A stretch of DNA of 64,000 bases from the NCBI GenBank assembly GCA_001939945.1, contig MOEB01000001.1:513595-577594 (forward strand), read 5' to 3'. A program made the position numbers and the translations under genes. Source of the stretch: Aerophototrophica crusticola (GTDB lineage: Bacteria > Pseudomonadota > Alphaproteobacteria > Azospirillales > Azospirillaceae). Below are positions 8,152-17,620 of the stretch, piece by piece. The number at the start of each line of letters is the position of its first letter. Within the stretch, counting starts at the first letter, position 1. The notes under the pieces are model-generated. The model did not search any database and had not been told where the DNA came from. It worked only from the letters and a program-made list of their open reading frames with translations.

Positions 8152-9252
8152 ATGAAGCTGAAGACCGTCCTCGCCGCCATGGCCGGCACCGTTGCCGCCA
8201 TCGCCCTCTCCCAGGCCGCCGTGGCGCAAGAGAAGAAGGTCAACGTCTACAACTGGGCCGACTATATCGGCGAGACCACCCTGGAGGAGTTCACCAAGTC
8301 CACGGGCATCAAGGTCCAGTACGACGTCTTCACCGACCTGGAGACGCTGGAGTCGAAGCTGCTGGTGGGCAATTCCGGCTATGACGTGATCGTCCCGACC
8401 GCCGAGCCAACCCTGCGCAAGCTGATCCAGGCCAAGGCCGTCCAGAAGCTGGACAAGTCCAAGATCCCGAACCTGAAGAACCTGGACCCCGCCCTGATGA
8501 AGCTGGTGGAGACCACGGACCCCGGCAACGACTACGCCGTGATCTACCAGTGGGGCACCATCGGCATCGGCTACAACGTCGAGAAGATCAAGCAGGTCGC
8601 CCCGGACGTGGACATCACCTCCTGGTCCGCCATCTTCGACCCGAAGAACGCCCAGAAGCTGGCCAAGTGCGGCATCGTGGTCCTGCGCTCCCAGACCGAC
8701 GTGCTGCCCACCGTCTTCAACTACCTGGGCCTGGACCCCAACTCCGAGAAGGCCGAGGACCTGAAGAAGGTCGAGGCGACCTTCCTGGCCGTCCGCCCGC
8801 ACATCAAGACCTTCGTGCCGTCGGTGATCGACCCGCTGGCCACCGGTGACGCCTGCGTGGCCCTCGGCTATTCCGGCGACGTGTTCCAGGCCGCCGCCCG
8901 CGCGGAGGAGGCCAAGAACGGCAACACCATCGAGTACAGCATCCCCAAGGAGGGCGCGCAGCTCTGGTTCGACGTCATGGCCATCCCGGCCGGCGCCCCG
9001 AACAAGGACAACGCCCACGCCTACATCAACGCGATGCTTGAGCCCAAGACCATGGCCGGCATCAGCGACTTCGTCTCCTACGCCAACGCCGTGCCGGCGT
9101 CCTGGCCGCTGATGAACCCCGACGTGGCGAAGAACGAGAAGGTGTTCCCGCCGAAGGAGCAGATGGCCAAGATGTTCACGGTGAAGCAGGTCAGCCAACG
9201 CGCCGACCGCGACCGCACCCGCACCTGGACCCGGATCGAGACGGGCAAGTAA
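8152..9252 (+). CDS. potF: putrescine/spermidine ABC transporter periplasmic binding protein
   Basis: A 366-residue secreted binding protein of the PotD/PotF family. A signal peptide ending AVA-Q (about residue 26) is followed by VNVYNWADYIGE, the characteristic polyamine-binding start, then YDVIVPTAEP, WGTIGIGYN and SYANAVPA. It captures polyamines in the periplasm and delivers them to PotHI. The ATG at 8152 is chosen; a TTG lies one codon earlier. The next three genes encode the matching ATPase and permeases, but a terminator separates them, which suggests higher expression of the binding protein. Confidence 0.92.
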   Translation: MKLKTVLAAMAGTVAAIALSQAAVAQEKKVNVYNWADYIGETTLEEFTKSTGIKVQYDVFTDLETLESKLLVGNSGYDVIVPTAEPTLRKLIQAKAVQKLDKSKIPNLKNLDPALMKLVETTDPGNDYAVIYQWGTIGIGYNVEKIKQVAPDVDITSWSAIFDPKNAQKLAKCGIVVLRSQTDVLPTVFNYLGLDPNSEKAEDLKKVEATFLAVRPHIKTFVPSVIDPLATGDACVALGYSGDVFQAAARAEEAKNGNTIEYSIPKEGAQLWFDVMAIPAGAPNKDNAHAYINAMLEPKTMAGISDFVSYANAVPASWPLMNPDVAKNEKVFPPKEQMAKMFTVKQVSQRADRDRTRTWTRIETGK

Positions 9253-9267
9253 GCAGCCCAACCCTCC

Positions 9268-9290
9268 CCCTCTCCCCCCCGGGGAGAGGG
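9268..9290. repeat. GC-rich palindrome (REP/BIME-like)
   Basis: CCCTCTCCCC and GGGGAGAGGG form a perfect 10-bp stem with a 3-nt loop, 15 bp after the potF stop codon, followed by TCGGGGTGAGGGGG. The same type of sequence recurs at 62043-62171. It is a common intergenic element in high-GC bacteria and may protect the potF 3' end. Confidence 0.65.
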
Positions 9291-9386
9291 TCGGGGTGAG
9301 GGGGTGCCGGGAGCAGGCCGACCCACCCCCTGATCCGAGTAGGGAAAAGTGTCTTGAGTGGCCTACCCATATGAAAGTTGCGGACC

Positions 9387-9425
9387 GCCCCGGCATGCCC
9401 TATGCCGGGGCGTTTCCTTTTGAGT
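9387..9425 (+). terminator. rho-independent terminator between potF and potG
   Basis: GCCCCGGCAT (9387-9396) and ATGCCGGGGC (9402-9411) form a perfect 10-bp stem with a 5-nt loop, followed by GTTTCCTTTTG. It lies 134 bp past the potF stop and 56 bp before the ATPase start codon, so it should end or attenuate transcripts from the potF promoter. Confidence 0.85.
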
Positions 9426-9480
9426 TATGCTGCAAGCGCTTATGCCCACCCCGGCCCCGACCCCAGGGACTTGACCCCGC

Positions 9481-10662
9481 ATGGCCATGCCCCCGCCCAC
9501 CGCCGCCGCCAGCCCCAGCCGCACGGCGGCCAAGACGACCCTCGAGCCCTGGCGCGACCCCCAGGCCAAGCCCTATGTGCGGGTGGAGAAGGTCACCAAG
9601 AAGTTCGGTGACTTCACCGCCGTGGACGATGTCAGCCTGTCCATCTACCGGGGGGAGTTCTTCTCCCTGCTGGGCGGGTCCGGCTCGGGCAAGACCACCC
9701 TGCTGCGCATGCTGGCGGGGTTCGAGCAGCCCACCGAGGGACGCATCTTCATCGACGGCGTCGACATGTCCGGCGTGCCGCCCTATGAGCGGCCGGTGAA
9801 CATGATGTTCCAGAGTTACGCCCTGTTCCCCCACATGACGGTGGAGGGCAACATCGCCTTCGGCCTGCACCAGGACAAGGTGCCGAAGGCGGAGATCCAG
9901 GACCGGGTGCGGGAGGTGCTGGAACTGGTCCAGCTCGCCCAGTTCGGCAAGCGCAAGCCGCACCAGCTCTCCGGCGGCCAGCGCCAGCGCGTGGCCCTGG
10001 CCCGCGCCCTGGTGAAGCGCCCGAAGATCCTGCTGCTGGACGAGCCTTTGGGCGCTCTGGACAAGAAGCTGCGGGAGCAGACCCAGTTCGAGCTGGTGAA
10101 CATCCAGGAGAAGGTGGGCATCACCTTCGTCATCGTGACCCATGACCAGGAAGAGGCGATGACCATGTCATCGCGCATCGCGGTCATGAACCGGGGCTAC
10201 ATCGCCCAGGTGGGCACGCCGACGGAAATCTACGAATACCCGAACAACCGCTTCGTGGCGGAGTTCATCGGCTCGGTGAACACCTTCTCCGGCCGTGTCA
10301 TCGAGTCCGCCCAGGACCACAGCCTCGTCCGGTCAGAGGAGGCGGGCTGCGACCTCTACATCTCCCACCCGTCCCACATCGCCACGGGCACGCCCTGCTG
10401 GGTGGCCGTGCGGCCGGAGAAGGTGACCATCTCCAAGGACCAGCCCATGGGCGGGGAGCCCGGTCGGAACCAGACCCAGGGCGTGGTGAAGGAGATCGCC
10501 TATCTGGGCGATGTCTCCATCTATGACGTGGAACTGGACAGCGGGAAGCGGGTGCGGGTGACCGCCCCCAACGTCACCCGCCGGACGGAGATGCCCATCA
10601 CCTGGGAAGACCGCGTGCACCTGAGCTGGCGGCCCTTCGCCGGCAGCGTGCTGACCGAGTAG
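9481..10662 (+). CDS. potG: polyamine ABC transporter ATP-binding protein
   Basis: A 393-residue ABC ATPase. It has Walker A GGSGSGKT (65-72), the Q-loop in FQSYALFPH, signature LSGGQ (163-167), Walker B LLLDEP (185-190) and the H-loop in VTHDQEEAM, then a TOBE domain (about 310-390). It powers import together with the two permeases encoded immediately downstream. The N-terminus carries about 30 extra low-complexity residues (Ala/Pro-rich), so an internal start is possible, although no better-placed ATG or GTG is obvious. Typical PotA/PotG proteins are about 370-380 residues. Confidence 0.92.
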   Translation: MAMPPPTAAASPSRTAAKTTLEPWRDPQAKPYVRVEKVTKKFGDFTAVDDVSLSIYRGEFFSLLGGSGSGKTTLLRMLAGFEQPTEGRIFIDGVDMSGVPPYERPVNMMFQSYALFPHMTVEGNIAFGLHQDKVPKAEIQDRVREVLELVQLAQFGKRKPHQLSGGQRQRVALARALVKRPKILLLDEPLGALDKKLREQTQFELVNIQEKVGITFVIVTHDQEEAMTMSSRIAVMNRGYIAQVGTPTEIYEYPNNRFVAEFIGSVNTFSGRVIESAQDHSLVRSEEAGCDLYISHPSHIATGTPCWVAVRPEKVTISKDQPMGGEPGRNQTQGVVKEIAYLGDVSIYDVELDSGKRVRVTAPNVTRRTEMPITWEDRVHLSWRPFAGSVLTE

Positions 10663-10681
10663 GCGGGGGAGGGACGCCGGC

Positions 10682-11731
10682 ATGGCCGCGATCAGCAACC
10701 CCGTCCCCGGCGGCAGCCGGAATTCCGCGGGCCTCGTGCCCCCCGAACCGGTGGAACCCGTCACGTCCGGCCAGGCGCCCGGCGGGGCAGGGGCCGCCGA
10801 ACCGGGGCCCCGCGGCAGCGGGCTTGGCCTGCTGTCCCGCTTCCGGCCGGGCCGCGGCGTCGTCATGGCCATCCCCTATGGCTGGCTGCTGCTGTTCTTC
10901 CTGATCCCGTTCCTGATCGTCCTGAAGATCTCCCTGTCGGAGGCGCAGCTCGCCATCCCGCCCTTCACCCCGCTGACGGAGACCTTGGCGGAGGAGGGGC
11001 GGACGGTCATCACCCTGTTCTGGGACAATTACCGCCGGCTGACCGGCGATGACCTTTACATCATCGCCTACCTGAACAGCCTGTGGATCGCCTTCGTCAG
11101 CACCATCTTCTGCCTGCTGATCGGCTATCCCGTGGCCTATGCCATCGCCAAGGCGGACCCGCGCTGGCGGGCGCCGCTGCTGATGCTGATCATCCTGCCC
11201 TTCTGGACCAGCTTCCTGATCAGGGTCTATGCCTGGATCGGCATCCTCTCGGACACGGGACTGCTCAACAACTTCCTGATGATGCTGGGGATCATCGACA
11301 GCCCCCTGCGCATCCTCTACACGCCCACGGCCACCTATATCGGCATCACCTACAGCTACCTGCCCTTCATGATCCTGCCGCTCTACGCGACGCTGGAAAA
11401 GATGGACAACACCCTGCTGGAGGCGGCGGCCGACCTGGGCTGCCCGCCCTGGAAGGCGTTCCTGACCATCACCCTGCCGCTGTCCATCCCCGGCATGCTG
11501 GCGGGCTCCCTGCTTGTCTTCATCCCGGCGACGGGGGAATTCGTGATCCCCGAGCTGCTGGGCGGCCCGGACACGCTGATGATCGGCCGGGTCCTGTGGT
11601 CGGAGTTCTTCAACAACCGCGACTGGCCCGTGGCCTCCGCCGTGGCCATCGCCCTGCTGCTGTTCCTGGTGGTGCCCATCATGCTGTTCCAGAACGTCCA
11701 GGGCCGGCAACAGGAAGCGGGAAGGGGCTGA
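10682..11731 (+). CDS. potH: polyamine ABC transporter permease
   Basis: A 349-residue inner-membrane permease with six predicted membrane spans and the EAA loop (LLEAAADLGCPPWKAFLTITLPL, about residues 245-267) that contacts the ATPase. The first 60 residues are a Pro/Gly-rich extension before the first span (GWLLLFFLIPFLIVL). It starts 19 bp after potG and ends 3 bp before potI, and forms a heterodimeric channel with PotI. Confidence 0.92.
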   Translation: MAAISNPVPGGSRNSAGLVPPEPVEPVTSGQAPGGAGAAEPGPRGSGLGLLSRFRPGRGVVMAIPYGWLLLFFLIPFLIVLKISLSEAQLAIPPFTPLTETLAEEGRTVITLFWDNYRRLTGDDLYIIAYLNSLWIAFVSTIFCLLIGYPVAYAIAKADPRWRAPLLMLIILPFWTSFLIRVYAWIGILSDTGLLNNFLMMLGIIDSPLRILYTPTATYIGITYSYLPFMILPLYATLEKMDNTLLEAAADLGCPPWKAFLTITLPLSIPGMLAGSLLVFIPATGEFVIPELLGGPDTLMIGRVLWSEFFNNRDWPVASAVAIALLLFLVVPIMLFQNVQGRQQEAGRG

Positions 11732-11734
11732 GCG

Positions 11735-12565
11735 ATGCCGAAAAGCTGGTTCCTCCGCATCGGGCTGGTGACGGGGCTGCTGTTCCTCTACCTGCCCATC
11801 CTCCTGCTGGTCATCCTGTCCTTCAACGCCAACCGGTCCGTGGCGGTGTGGAGCGGCTTCTCCTTCCATTGGTACCGGGAGCTGTTCAACGACCAGCAAC
11901 TCCTCTCCGCCGCCTGGCTGTCGGTGCAGGTGGCCTTCGTCTCCGCCACCTTCGCCGTGGTGCTGGGCACGCTGGCCGGGCTGATGCTGGCCCGCTTCGG
12001 CGCGTTCCGGGGGCGGGCCCTGTTCTCCGGCATGGTGTCGGCTCCCCTGGTCATGCCAGAGGTGATCCTGGGCCTGTCGCTGCTGCTGCTGTTCGTCAGC
12101 CTGGAACAGCTCACCGGCTGGCCGGAAGGGCGCGGGATGCTGACCATCATCCTGTCCCACATCACCTTCACCATGGCCTTTGTCACCGTGGTGGTGCAGT
12201 CCCGGCTGGTCAGCATGGATGCCAGCCTGGAGGAGGCGGCCATGGACCTTGGCGCCCGGCCGGCCAAGGTGTTCTTCGTCATCACCCTGCCCATCATCGC
12301 CCCGGCCATCGTGTCCGGCTGGCTGCTGGCCTTCACCCTGTCCCTGGACGACCTGGTCATCACCAGCTTCGTCAGCGGCCCCGGCAGCACCACGCTTCCC
12401 CAGGTGGTCTTCTCCAGCGTCCGCCTGGGCCTCAGCCCCAAGATCAACGCCCTGGCCACCATCGTCGTCGCCATCGTCGCCGTCGGCATCATCATCGCCG
12501 GCATCTACAACGCCCGCCAGGAACGCATGCGGCAGTTGGATGAGAAGATGGCCGCGCAGGGGTGA
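11735..12565 (+). CDS. potI: polyamine ABC transporter permease
   Basis: A 276-residue second permease of the importer, with six membrane spans and its own EAA loop (LEEAAMDLGARPAKVFFVITLP). The length matches PotC/PotI. It is the last gene of potGHI; the ATG is 3 nt after the potH stop codon. A palindrome and a long inverted repeat follow before the convergent hdaA gene. Confidence 0.92.
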   Translation: MPKSWFLRIGLVTGLLFLYLPILLLVILSFNANRSVAVWSGFSFHWYRELFNDQQLLSAAWLSVQVAFVSATFAVVLGTLAGLMLARFGAFRGRALFSGMVSAPLVMPEVILGLSLLLLFVSLEQLTGWPEGRGMLTIILSHITFTMAFVTVVVQSRLVSMDASLEEAAMDLGARPAKVFFVITLPIIAPAIVSGWLLAFTLSLDDLVITSFVSGPGSTTLPQVVFSSVRLGLSPKINALATIVVAIVAVGIIIAGIYNARQERMRQLDEKMAAQG

Positions 12566-12574
12566 GGGGGCGCG

Positions 12575-12592
12575 ACTTTCGAATTCGAAAGT
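12575..12592. repeat. 18-bp perfect palindrome, shared motif copy 1
   Basis: ACTTTCGAATTCGAAAGT is perfectly palindromic and is followed by GCG. It starts 10 bp after the potI stop codon, in the gap between convergent genes. The same core, TTTCGAATTCGAAAGTGCG, recurs at 44772-44790 just after the NRPS stop codon, again between convergent genes. No T tract follows, so it is not a classical terminator. Confidence 0.7.
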
Positions 12593-12647
12593 GCGGTTTG
12601 GGGGTGGGCAGGGCAGCAGGATGGTGGAAAGCCGCCCCGCTTGTTTT

Positions 12648-12743
12648 GCCTCCCCTGCGAAAGCAGGGGCCCACAGTTCTTCAATCCTGGTGAAGTTGGC
12701 TATGGGCTCGAAAACCGTGGGCCCCTGCTTCCGCAGGGGAGGC
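12648..12743. repeat. 96-bp inverted-repeat element (27-bp arms)
   Basis: The left arm (12648-12674) and right arm (12717-12743) are near-perfect inverted copies around a 42-bp centre. Each arm contains its own smaller palindrome, CCCCTGCGAAAGCAGGGG. There is no open reading frame and no obvious target duplication. The structure resembles a BIME or a small non-autonomous element and separates potI from the convergent hdaA gene. Confidence 0.75.
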
Positions 12744-12778
12744 GGGTGATCCTGTTGGCAACGCTACGCCCAACCGCC

Positions 12779-13498
12779 TCAACCCAATTCCGGCAACGGC
12801 GCCGGGTTCGCCCCCCCATCCCCCAGCACCTGCCGGCAGAACCGCACGGTGATGGGCTTCTTCGCCACCAACGCCTCATGGTCCAGCAGGGCCACCACCC
12901 GGCGGGCGTTGGCGAAGCTGCGCTCCGTGTGGGTCATCAGCCAGGCGATCACGTCCTCGCCCACCCGCAACTGCCGGTCCACGAACAGCTTGACCAGCAC
13001 CGCCATCAGCAGCGCGTCATCCGGCGCCGCCATGCCCACCGCCGGCGCCGCCATCAGGCGGGAGCGCAGATCCGGCAGGCGCATCACCCAGTTCACCGGC
13101 GCCCGGTCGGCCAGCAGCAGCAGGTGCCCGCCCACCTCCTTGGCGATGTTGTAGAGGTGGAACAGCGCCCGCTCCAGGCCCGCGTCCCCCGCCACGTCCT
13201 GGGCATGGTCCAGCACCAGGGCGCGGATGGGCCGCAGCAGGTCCGGCAGGTCGTCGGTCCTCAAATCCTCCGGCGTGATCAGGCTGGCCCGGCTGCGGGC
13301 GCGCCAGATCTGGGCCAGATGGCTCTTTCCACAGCCCTGCGGCCCGAACAGCACCAAGGCCGGGGCCGGCCAGTCCGGCCAGCTGTCCAGCCACGCCACC
13401 GCGTCCTGGTTGCCGGGGGCGACCATGAAGTCCGCCTCACCCATGGCGGAGCGGTGGCCCCAGTCCAGGGGTATCTGCCGGTGCTCGCCCGTCATCAT
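12779..13498 (-). CDS. hdaA: HdaA, DnaA-homologous regulator of replication initiation
   Basis: A 239-residue DnaA/Hda-type AAA+ protein without the DnaA DNA-binding domain. The N-terminus contains QIPLDW, which resembles a clamp-binding motif of the QL-DLF class, and Walker A GPQGCGKS is at 52-59. In alpha-proteobacteria HdaA stimulates ATP hydrolysis by DnaA after initiation and so prevents re-initiation. Walker B is atypical: LVLDHAQ in place of a DE pair. The gene starts 5 nt after the stop codon of the AI-2E transporter gene and is the last of a four-gene operon. Confidence 0.88.
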   Translation of the reverse strand: MMTGEHRQIPLDWGHRSAMGEADFMVAPGNQDAVAWLDSWPDWPAPALVLFGPQGCGKSHLAQIWRARSRASLITPEDLRTDDLPDLLRPIRALVLDHAQDVAGDAGLERALFHLYNIAKEVGGHLLLLADRAPVNWVMRLPDLRSRLMAAPAVGMAAPDDALLMAVLVKLFVDRQLRVGEDVIAWLMTHTERSFANARRVVALLDHEALVAKKPITVRFCRQVLGDGGANPAPLPELG

Positions 13499-13503
13499 GG
13501 TCC

Positions 13504-14679
13504 TCAGGGCGCGCCCGGTACGTCGGCGGGGGCGCGGGTAACCGTGTGCTCCGCCCCCGCCGGCCCGGCCAGCGGCATCTCCGCCGGGAAGACGGCCACC
13601 GTCTCCGGCGCCGTCCGGCGGGCGAAGCGCCCGGTATAGATGGGGCTCGCCATATACTGCTTCAGGCCGAAGCGTACCAGCACGCCGATGACCGCCGCCA
13701 CCGGCACGGCCAGCAGCACGCCCACGAAGCCGAACAGGCTGCCCGCCGCCAGCAGGGCGAACATGATCCAGACCGGGTGCAGCCCCACCTTGTCGCCCAC
13801 CAGCTTGGGCGTGAGGACATTACCCTCCACCGCCTGGCCCAGGATGAAGATCCCGGCCACCAGGCCCACCCGCCACAGCTCGTCATACTGGAAGAAGGCC
13901 ACGCCCACGCTGGACACGAACCCCACCAGCGACCCCACATAGGGGATGAAGGAAAGCAGGCCGGAGAACAGCCCGATGATCAGCCCGAAATCCAGGCCCA
14001 CCGCCGACAGGGCCAAGGCATAGAACAGCCCCAGCACCACGCAGACGCTGGCCTGCCCGCGGACGAACCCGGCCAGGGTGCTGTCCACCTCCCGCGCCTG
14101 CTCCCGGATGGTTTCCGCATGGGGGCGGGGCAGCCAGCTGTCCACGGTGCCCACCAGCTTGTCCCAGTCCCGCAGCAGGTAAAAGGCGACCACCGGGGTG
14201 ATCAGCAGGACGGAGATCACGTCCACGATGGCCACGCCACCACTCAGCACGCCCCGCACCAGGTCGGTGGCCCAGCCTACCACGGTCCCGGCATATTCCC
14301 CCACCGCGGTGCGCAGCCGCTCCACATCCTCCGGCGACAGGGTGGCGACGATGGCCTCCACCCGCGGCAGCACCTCCCCCTTCACCCAGGCCACCAGGTT
14401 CGGCAGGCCCTGGACCGCCTGGACCACTTGGCTCCGCAGCAGCGGGAACAGCAACACAAGCACCAGCAGGACGACGAACACGAACGACAGCAGCACCACT
14501 GTGGTGGCCAGCCAGCGGGGCAGGCCCGCCCGCTCCAGCCGGTCCACCAGCGGGTCCAGCAGGTAGGCCACGGCCATCCCGGCCACGAACGGGCCCAGCA
14601 CGTCGCGCAGCAGCCAGAGCAGCACCGCGAAGACGGCGAACCCGATCAGCCAGAACCGTACCTGCCGTGCCGATGTCAT
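13504..14679 (-). CDS. AI-2E/PerM-family membrane transporter
   Basis: A 391-residue membrane protein with about eight spans, in the family's order: paired N-terminal spans (FWLIGFAVFAVLLWLL; VVLLSFVFVVLLVLVLLF), a soluble loop (about 90-150), then spans including FIPYVGSLVGF and LLAAGSLFGFVGVLLAVPVAA, which are typical PerM/AI-2E sequences. The transported substrate is unknown; related proteins export AI-2 or exchange sodium. The ATG at 14679 overlaps the upstream gene's stop codon (ATGA). The frame is open far upstream, but that part is a shadow of the phosphatidyltransferase gene. Confidence 0.88.
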   Translation of the reverse strand: MTSARQVRFWLIGFAVFAVLLWLLRDVLGPFVAGMAVAYLLDPLVDRLERAGLPRWLATTVVLLSFVFVVLLVLVLLFPLLRSQVVQAVQGLPNLVAWVKGEVLPRVEAIVATLSPEDVERLRTAVGEYAGTVVGWATDLVRGVLSGGVAIVDVISVLLITPVVAFYLLRDWDKLVGTVDSWLPRPHAETIREQAREVDSTLAGFVRGQASVCVVLGLFYALALSAVGLDFGLIIGLFSGLLSFIPYVGSLVGFVSSVGVAFFQYDELWRVGLVAGIFILGQAVEGNVLTPKLVGDKVGLHPVWIMFALLAAGSLFGFVGVLLAVPVAAVIGVLVRFGLKQYMASPIYTGRFARRTAPETVAVFPAEMPLAGPAGAEHTVTRAPADVPGAP

Positions 14680-15272
14680 CCCGCCGTCTCCCGCGTCCTC
14701 AGGATCAGCAGGCCGCGCAGGACATAGGCGGCCAGCGAATAGGTGGTGGTCACGGCCACCAGTCCTACCGCCACCGGGACATAGGTGTCGAGGGACTCCA
14801 ACCCCTTGCCCTCCACCGCCAGCACCAGGATGGCCAGGGCGATCTGGGCCACGGTGTTGAACTTGCTGACCCAGAGCGGCTGCATGGCCAGCCGCTCCTT
14901 CAGGTGCATGGTCAGGTACCAGACGCCGAAGATGATCACCGCGTCCCGCAGCACCACCAGCCCCACCAGCCAGCCGGGCAGCAGATCCGTGTAGCCCAGG
15001 GCCAGGAACACCCCGACCAGCAGGGCCTTGTCCGCCACCGGGTCGAGATAGGCGCCCAGCCGGGTGCGGGCGCGGAAGCTGCGGGCGATCAGCCCGTCCA
15101 CCGCGTCCGACACCCCCGCCGCCACGAACAGCCAGAAGGCCGGCGCCATCCGCCCCTCCAGCACCAGCCACACCGTCACCGGCACCGCCAGCAGGCGCAG
15201 GATGGTGATGGTGTTGGGGACATACAGCATCAGGTTCTGCAAGCGCGTCCCTCCCTGCCCGGGGGCCGCCAT
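14676..15272 (-). CDS. CDP-alcohol phosphatidyltransferase
   Basis: A 198-residue integral membrane enzyme with the complete catalytic motif D56-x2-D59-G60-x2-A63-R64-x8-G73-x3-D77-x3-D81. It transfers a phosphatidyl group from CDP-diacylglycerol to an alcohol; family members make phosphatidylglycerol-phosphate, cardiolipin or other phospholipids. Which alcohol is used cannot be read from the sequence. Hydrophobic spans cover most of the rest of the protein. It overlaps the transporter gene by 4 nt and lies 2 nt after the DUF2066 gene. Confidence 0.88.
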   Translation of the reverse strand: MAAPGQGGTRLQNLMLYVPNTITILRLLAVPVTVWLVLEGRMAPAFWLFVAAGVSDAVDGLIARSFRARTRLGAYLDPVADKALLVGVFLALGYTDLLPGWLVGLVVLRDAVIIFGVWYLTMHLKERLAMQPLWVSKFNTVAQIALAILVLAVEGKGLESLDTYVPVAVGLVAVTTTYSLAAYVLRGLLILRTRETAG

Positions 15273-15274
15273 GC

Positions 15275-16450
15275 TCAGCGACCCGTGGCGGGTGCCTGGG
15301 CGGGCGTGGCGGACGGCTCTGCTGTGCCGGTCTCGGCAGCGGGGGCCGTACCCGCGGAGGTGGGCCGCCGGCCCTCATAGCGCAAGGTCGGCGTGCCGCC
15401 GCCGGTGCTGAGGCCAAGGTCCTGCTGGGCCAGCGCGGTGCGCAGCAGGGACTCGTCCCCCTGGTAGGTCAGCTCCAGATCCGCCTTGCCGCGGGACAGG
15501 CTGATGACCCGGCTGCCGGTGACCGTGGGCACCTGGGACAGGCGCTTGCGCACCTCCACCCATTCGCCCATGTCGGCCAGGGGCACGGTCACGGCCAGGG
15601 TGCGGACGGCGCCGCCCTGCACGATGTTCGCCTTGGCCCAGGCATCGTCGATGGCGCCCATCACGGTCAGCGCCGCCGCTTCCAGCGCGGTCTCCCGTCC
15701 CGCGGGCACGGGGGAGGTAAAGGTCTCGGGGCTGCCCCCGTCCCGGTGGATGGTGCTGCTGACATTCTGCGGCCCCAGCACGGTCACCACCACGCCGCCC
15801 GCCCTGTACTTCTCCGCCAGGGCCTGCATCTGCGCCGGGTCCCCGGCCAGGGCCGTGGCGGCATCCACGGCAGAGACATCCTGCGCGTCGCCCATGGGCA
15901 GCAGCAGCGGCACCAGCCCGCCGGCCGCGTCCACCTCGCCCCAGGCGGTGCGCCAGCCCGTCTCCCCCTGCCACAGCACGGGCTGGCCGGAGGTCTGGTC
16001 TACCGGCAGCAGCACCAGCGGCTTGGACCGGATCTCCGTGAAGGCCACGCCCCGGTTCCGCAGCGCCGCCCGCACGGCGGTCGGGTTGAAGCGCACCGCC
16101 AGCCGGCCCAGGTAGCGCACGGCCGACGTCCGCTCCTCCTGCACCTGGAAGGCTTCCACCATCCGGCCCAGCTCCTCCGCCGGCAGGGTGGGGGCGGTGG
16201 TGCCGGCGGGGGTCAGCCGGTCCACAAGCATGGCCCAGGCCCGGCGCTGCCCCTCCTGGATGCCCTGGTCGCGGGCGGCGGTGGCAGAGGCGGCGGTCAC
16301 GTCCACCGCCACGTCTCGCACCATGAACAGGTCGCCCACCGTCTCCGCCGCCGCGGCGGGCGGCAGCAACTTCGGGAGCGCCAGGGGAAGGGCGGCGAGG
16401 CTCAGCGCCAGAAGGATATGGCGCAAGGCGGGGGTGCAGCGGACCGGCAT
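15275..16450 (-). CDS. DUF2066 secreted protein
   Basis: A 391-residue protein with a signal peptide (hydrophobic run about residues 10-32, ending AAAAET). The body resembles DUF2066, a family of exported proteins of unknown role that contain the segment [22 protein letters not shown] near the N-terminus. The C-terminal 40 residues are Ala/Thr/Pro-rich and probably disordered. The ATG at 16450 is preferred over a TTG six bases earlier. It is the first gene of the operon that ends in hdaA and is divergent from purM across a 111-bp promoter region. Confidence 0.8.
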   Translation of the reverse strand: MPVRCTPALRHILLALSLAALPLALPKLLPPAAAAETVGDLFMVRDVAVDVTAASATAARDQGIQEGQRRAWAMLVDRLTPAGTTAPTLPAEELGRMVEAFQVQEERTSAVRYLGRLAVRFNPTAVRAALRNRGVAFTEIRSKPLVLLPVDQTSGQPVLWQGETGWRTAWGEVDAAGGLVPLLLPMGDAQDVSAVDAATALAGDPAQMQALAEKYRAGGVVVTVLGPQNVSSTIHRDGGSPETFTSPVPAGRETALEAAALTVMGAIDDAWAKANIVQGGAVRTLAVTVPLADMGEWVEVRKRLSQVPTVTGSRVISLSRGKADLELTYQGDESLLRTALAQQDLGLSTGGGTPTLRYEGRRPTSAGTAPAAETGTAEPSATPAQAPATGR

Positions 16451-16561
16451 TGCCAAGGTTTCCGATGTTGTTATGTTCGGCGCCGGTTAAACGCCCGGCG
16501 CCCCGCATCGTGCCAGCGTTCTACCCTAGCAGACTTTCCCGACGCCAGAAGCGAGCATGCC

Positions 16562-17620
16562 ATGAACAGCTATTCCTACAAGGACGCCGGGGTCGACATC
16601 GACGCCGGGAACGCGCTGGTCGAGGCCATCAAGCCGCTGGCGAAGTCCACCGCCCGCCCCGGATCCGACGCCGGCCTGGGCGGGTTCGGCGCCCTGTTCG
16701 ACCTGCGCGCCGCCGGCTTCCAGGACCCGCTGCTGGTCTCCACCACCGACGGGGTGGGCACCAAGCTGAAGGTGGCCATCGAGGCGGGCAAGCACGACAC
16801 GGTAGGCATCGACCTGGTCGCCATGTGCGTCAACGACCTTGTCGTCCAGGGGGCGGAACCGCTGCTTTTCCTGGACTATTTCGCGACGGGCAAGCTGGAG
16901 GTGGACGCCGGGCGCGCCATCGTCGCCGGCATCGCCGAGGGCTGCCGCCAAGCCGGCTGCGCCCTGGTGGGCGGTGAGACGGCGGAGATGCCGGGCATGT
17001 ACTCCGACGGCGACTATGACCTGGCGGGCTTCTCCGTCGGCGCCGTGGAGCGGACCCAGGTGCTGACCGGCGACCGCGTGAAGGCGGGCGACGTGGTGCT
17101 GGGCCTGGCCTCCTCGGGCGTGCACTCCAACGGCTTCTCCCTGGTGCGCAAGCTGGTGGGCGTGGCGGGCCTGGGCTATGGCAGCCCGTGCCCCTGGGAT
17201 GCCGGCAAAACGCTGGGGGAGGCGCTGCTGACCCCCACCCGCATCTATGTCCGCAGCACCCTGGCCGCCGTCCGCGCCGGCACGGTCAACGCCCTGGCCC
17301 ACATCACCGGCGGCGGCCTGCTGGAGAACATCCCCCGCGTCCTGCCGAACGGGCTGGGGGTGGAACTGGACGCCACCGCGTGGGAGCTGCCGAACGTCTT
17401 CCGCTGGCTGATGCGCACCGGCAGCATCGCGGCGACGGAGATGGCGCGCACCTTCAACTGCGGCATCGGCATGGTGGTGGTCTGCCCCGCCGACAAGGCT
17501 GAAGAAGCCGCGTCCACCCTCTCCGCCCATGGGGAGGTGGTGACCCGCCTCGGCACCGTGGCGCCCATCGCCGCTGGCGGCCACCGGGTGGTGATCAACG
17601 GGCTGGAGGGCTGGAAGTGA
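16562..17620 (+). CDS. purM: phosphoribosylformylglycinamidine cyclo-ligase (AIR synthetase)
   Basis: A 352-residue ATP-dependent enzyme that closes the imidazole ring in purine synthesis (FGAM to AIR). Recognisable segments are [12 protein letters not shown] at the N-terminus, [25 protein letters not shown] and [15 protein letters not shown], with [14 protein letters not shown] towards the C-terminus. The frame is open upstream to 15746, but the conserved protein begins at the ATG at 16562. The length is normal. The stop codon overlaps the GTG of purN. Confidence 0.96.
   Translation: MNSYSYKDAGVDIDAGNALVEAIKPLAKSTARPGSDAGLGGFGALFDLRAAGFQDPLLVSTTDGVGTKLKVAIEAGKHDTVGIDLVAMCVNDLVVQGAEPLLFLDYFATGKLEVDAGRAIVAGIAEGCRQAGCALVGGETAEMPGMYSDGDYDLAGFSVGAVERTQVLTGDRVKAGDVVLGLASSGVHSNGFSLVRKLVGVAGLGYGSPCPWDAGKTLGEALLTPTRIYVRSTLAAVRAGTVNALAHITGGGLLENIPRVLPNGLGVELDATAWELPNVFRWLMRTGSIAATEMARTFNCGIGMVVVCPADKAEEAASTLSAHGEVVTRLGTVAPIAAGGHRVVINGLEGWK

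Noticed and set aside
15746-16561. N-terminal extension of purM by 272 residues
   Set aside because: The extension is the complement of the DUF2066 gene, and the conserved PurM N-terminus begins at 16562.
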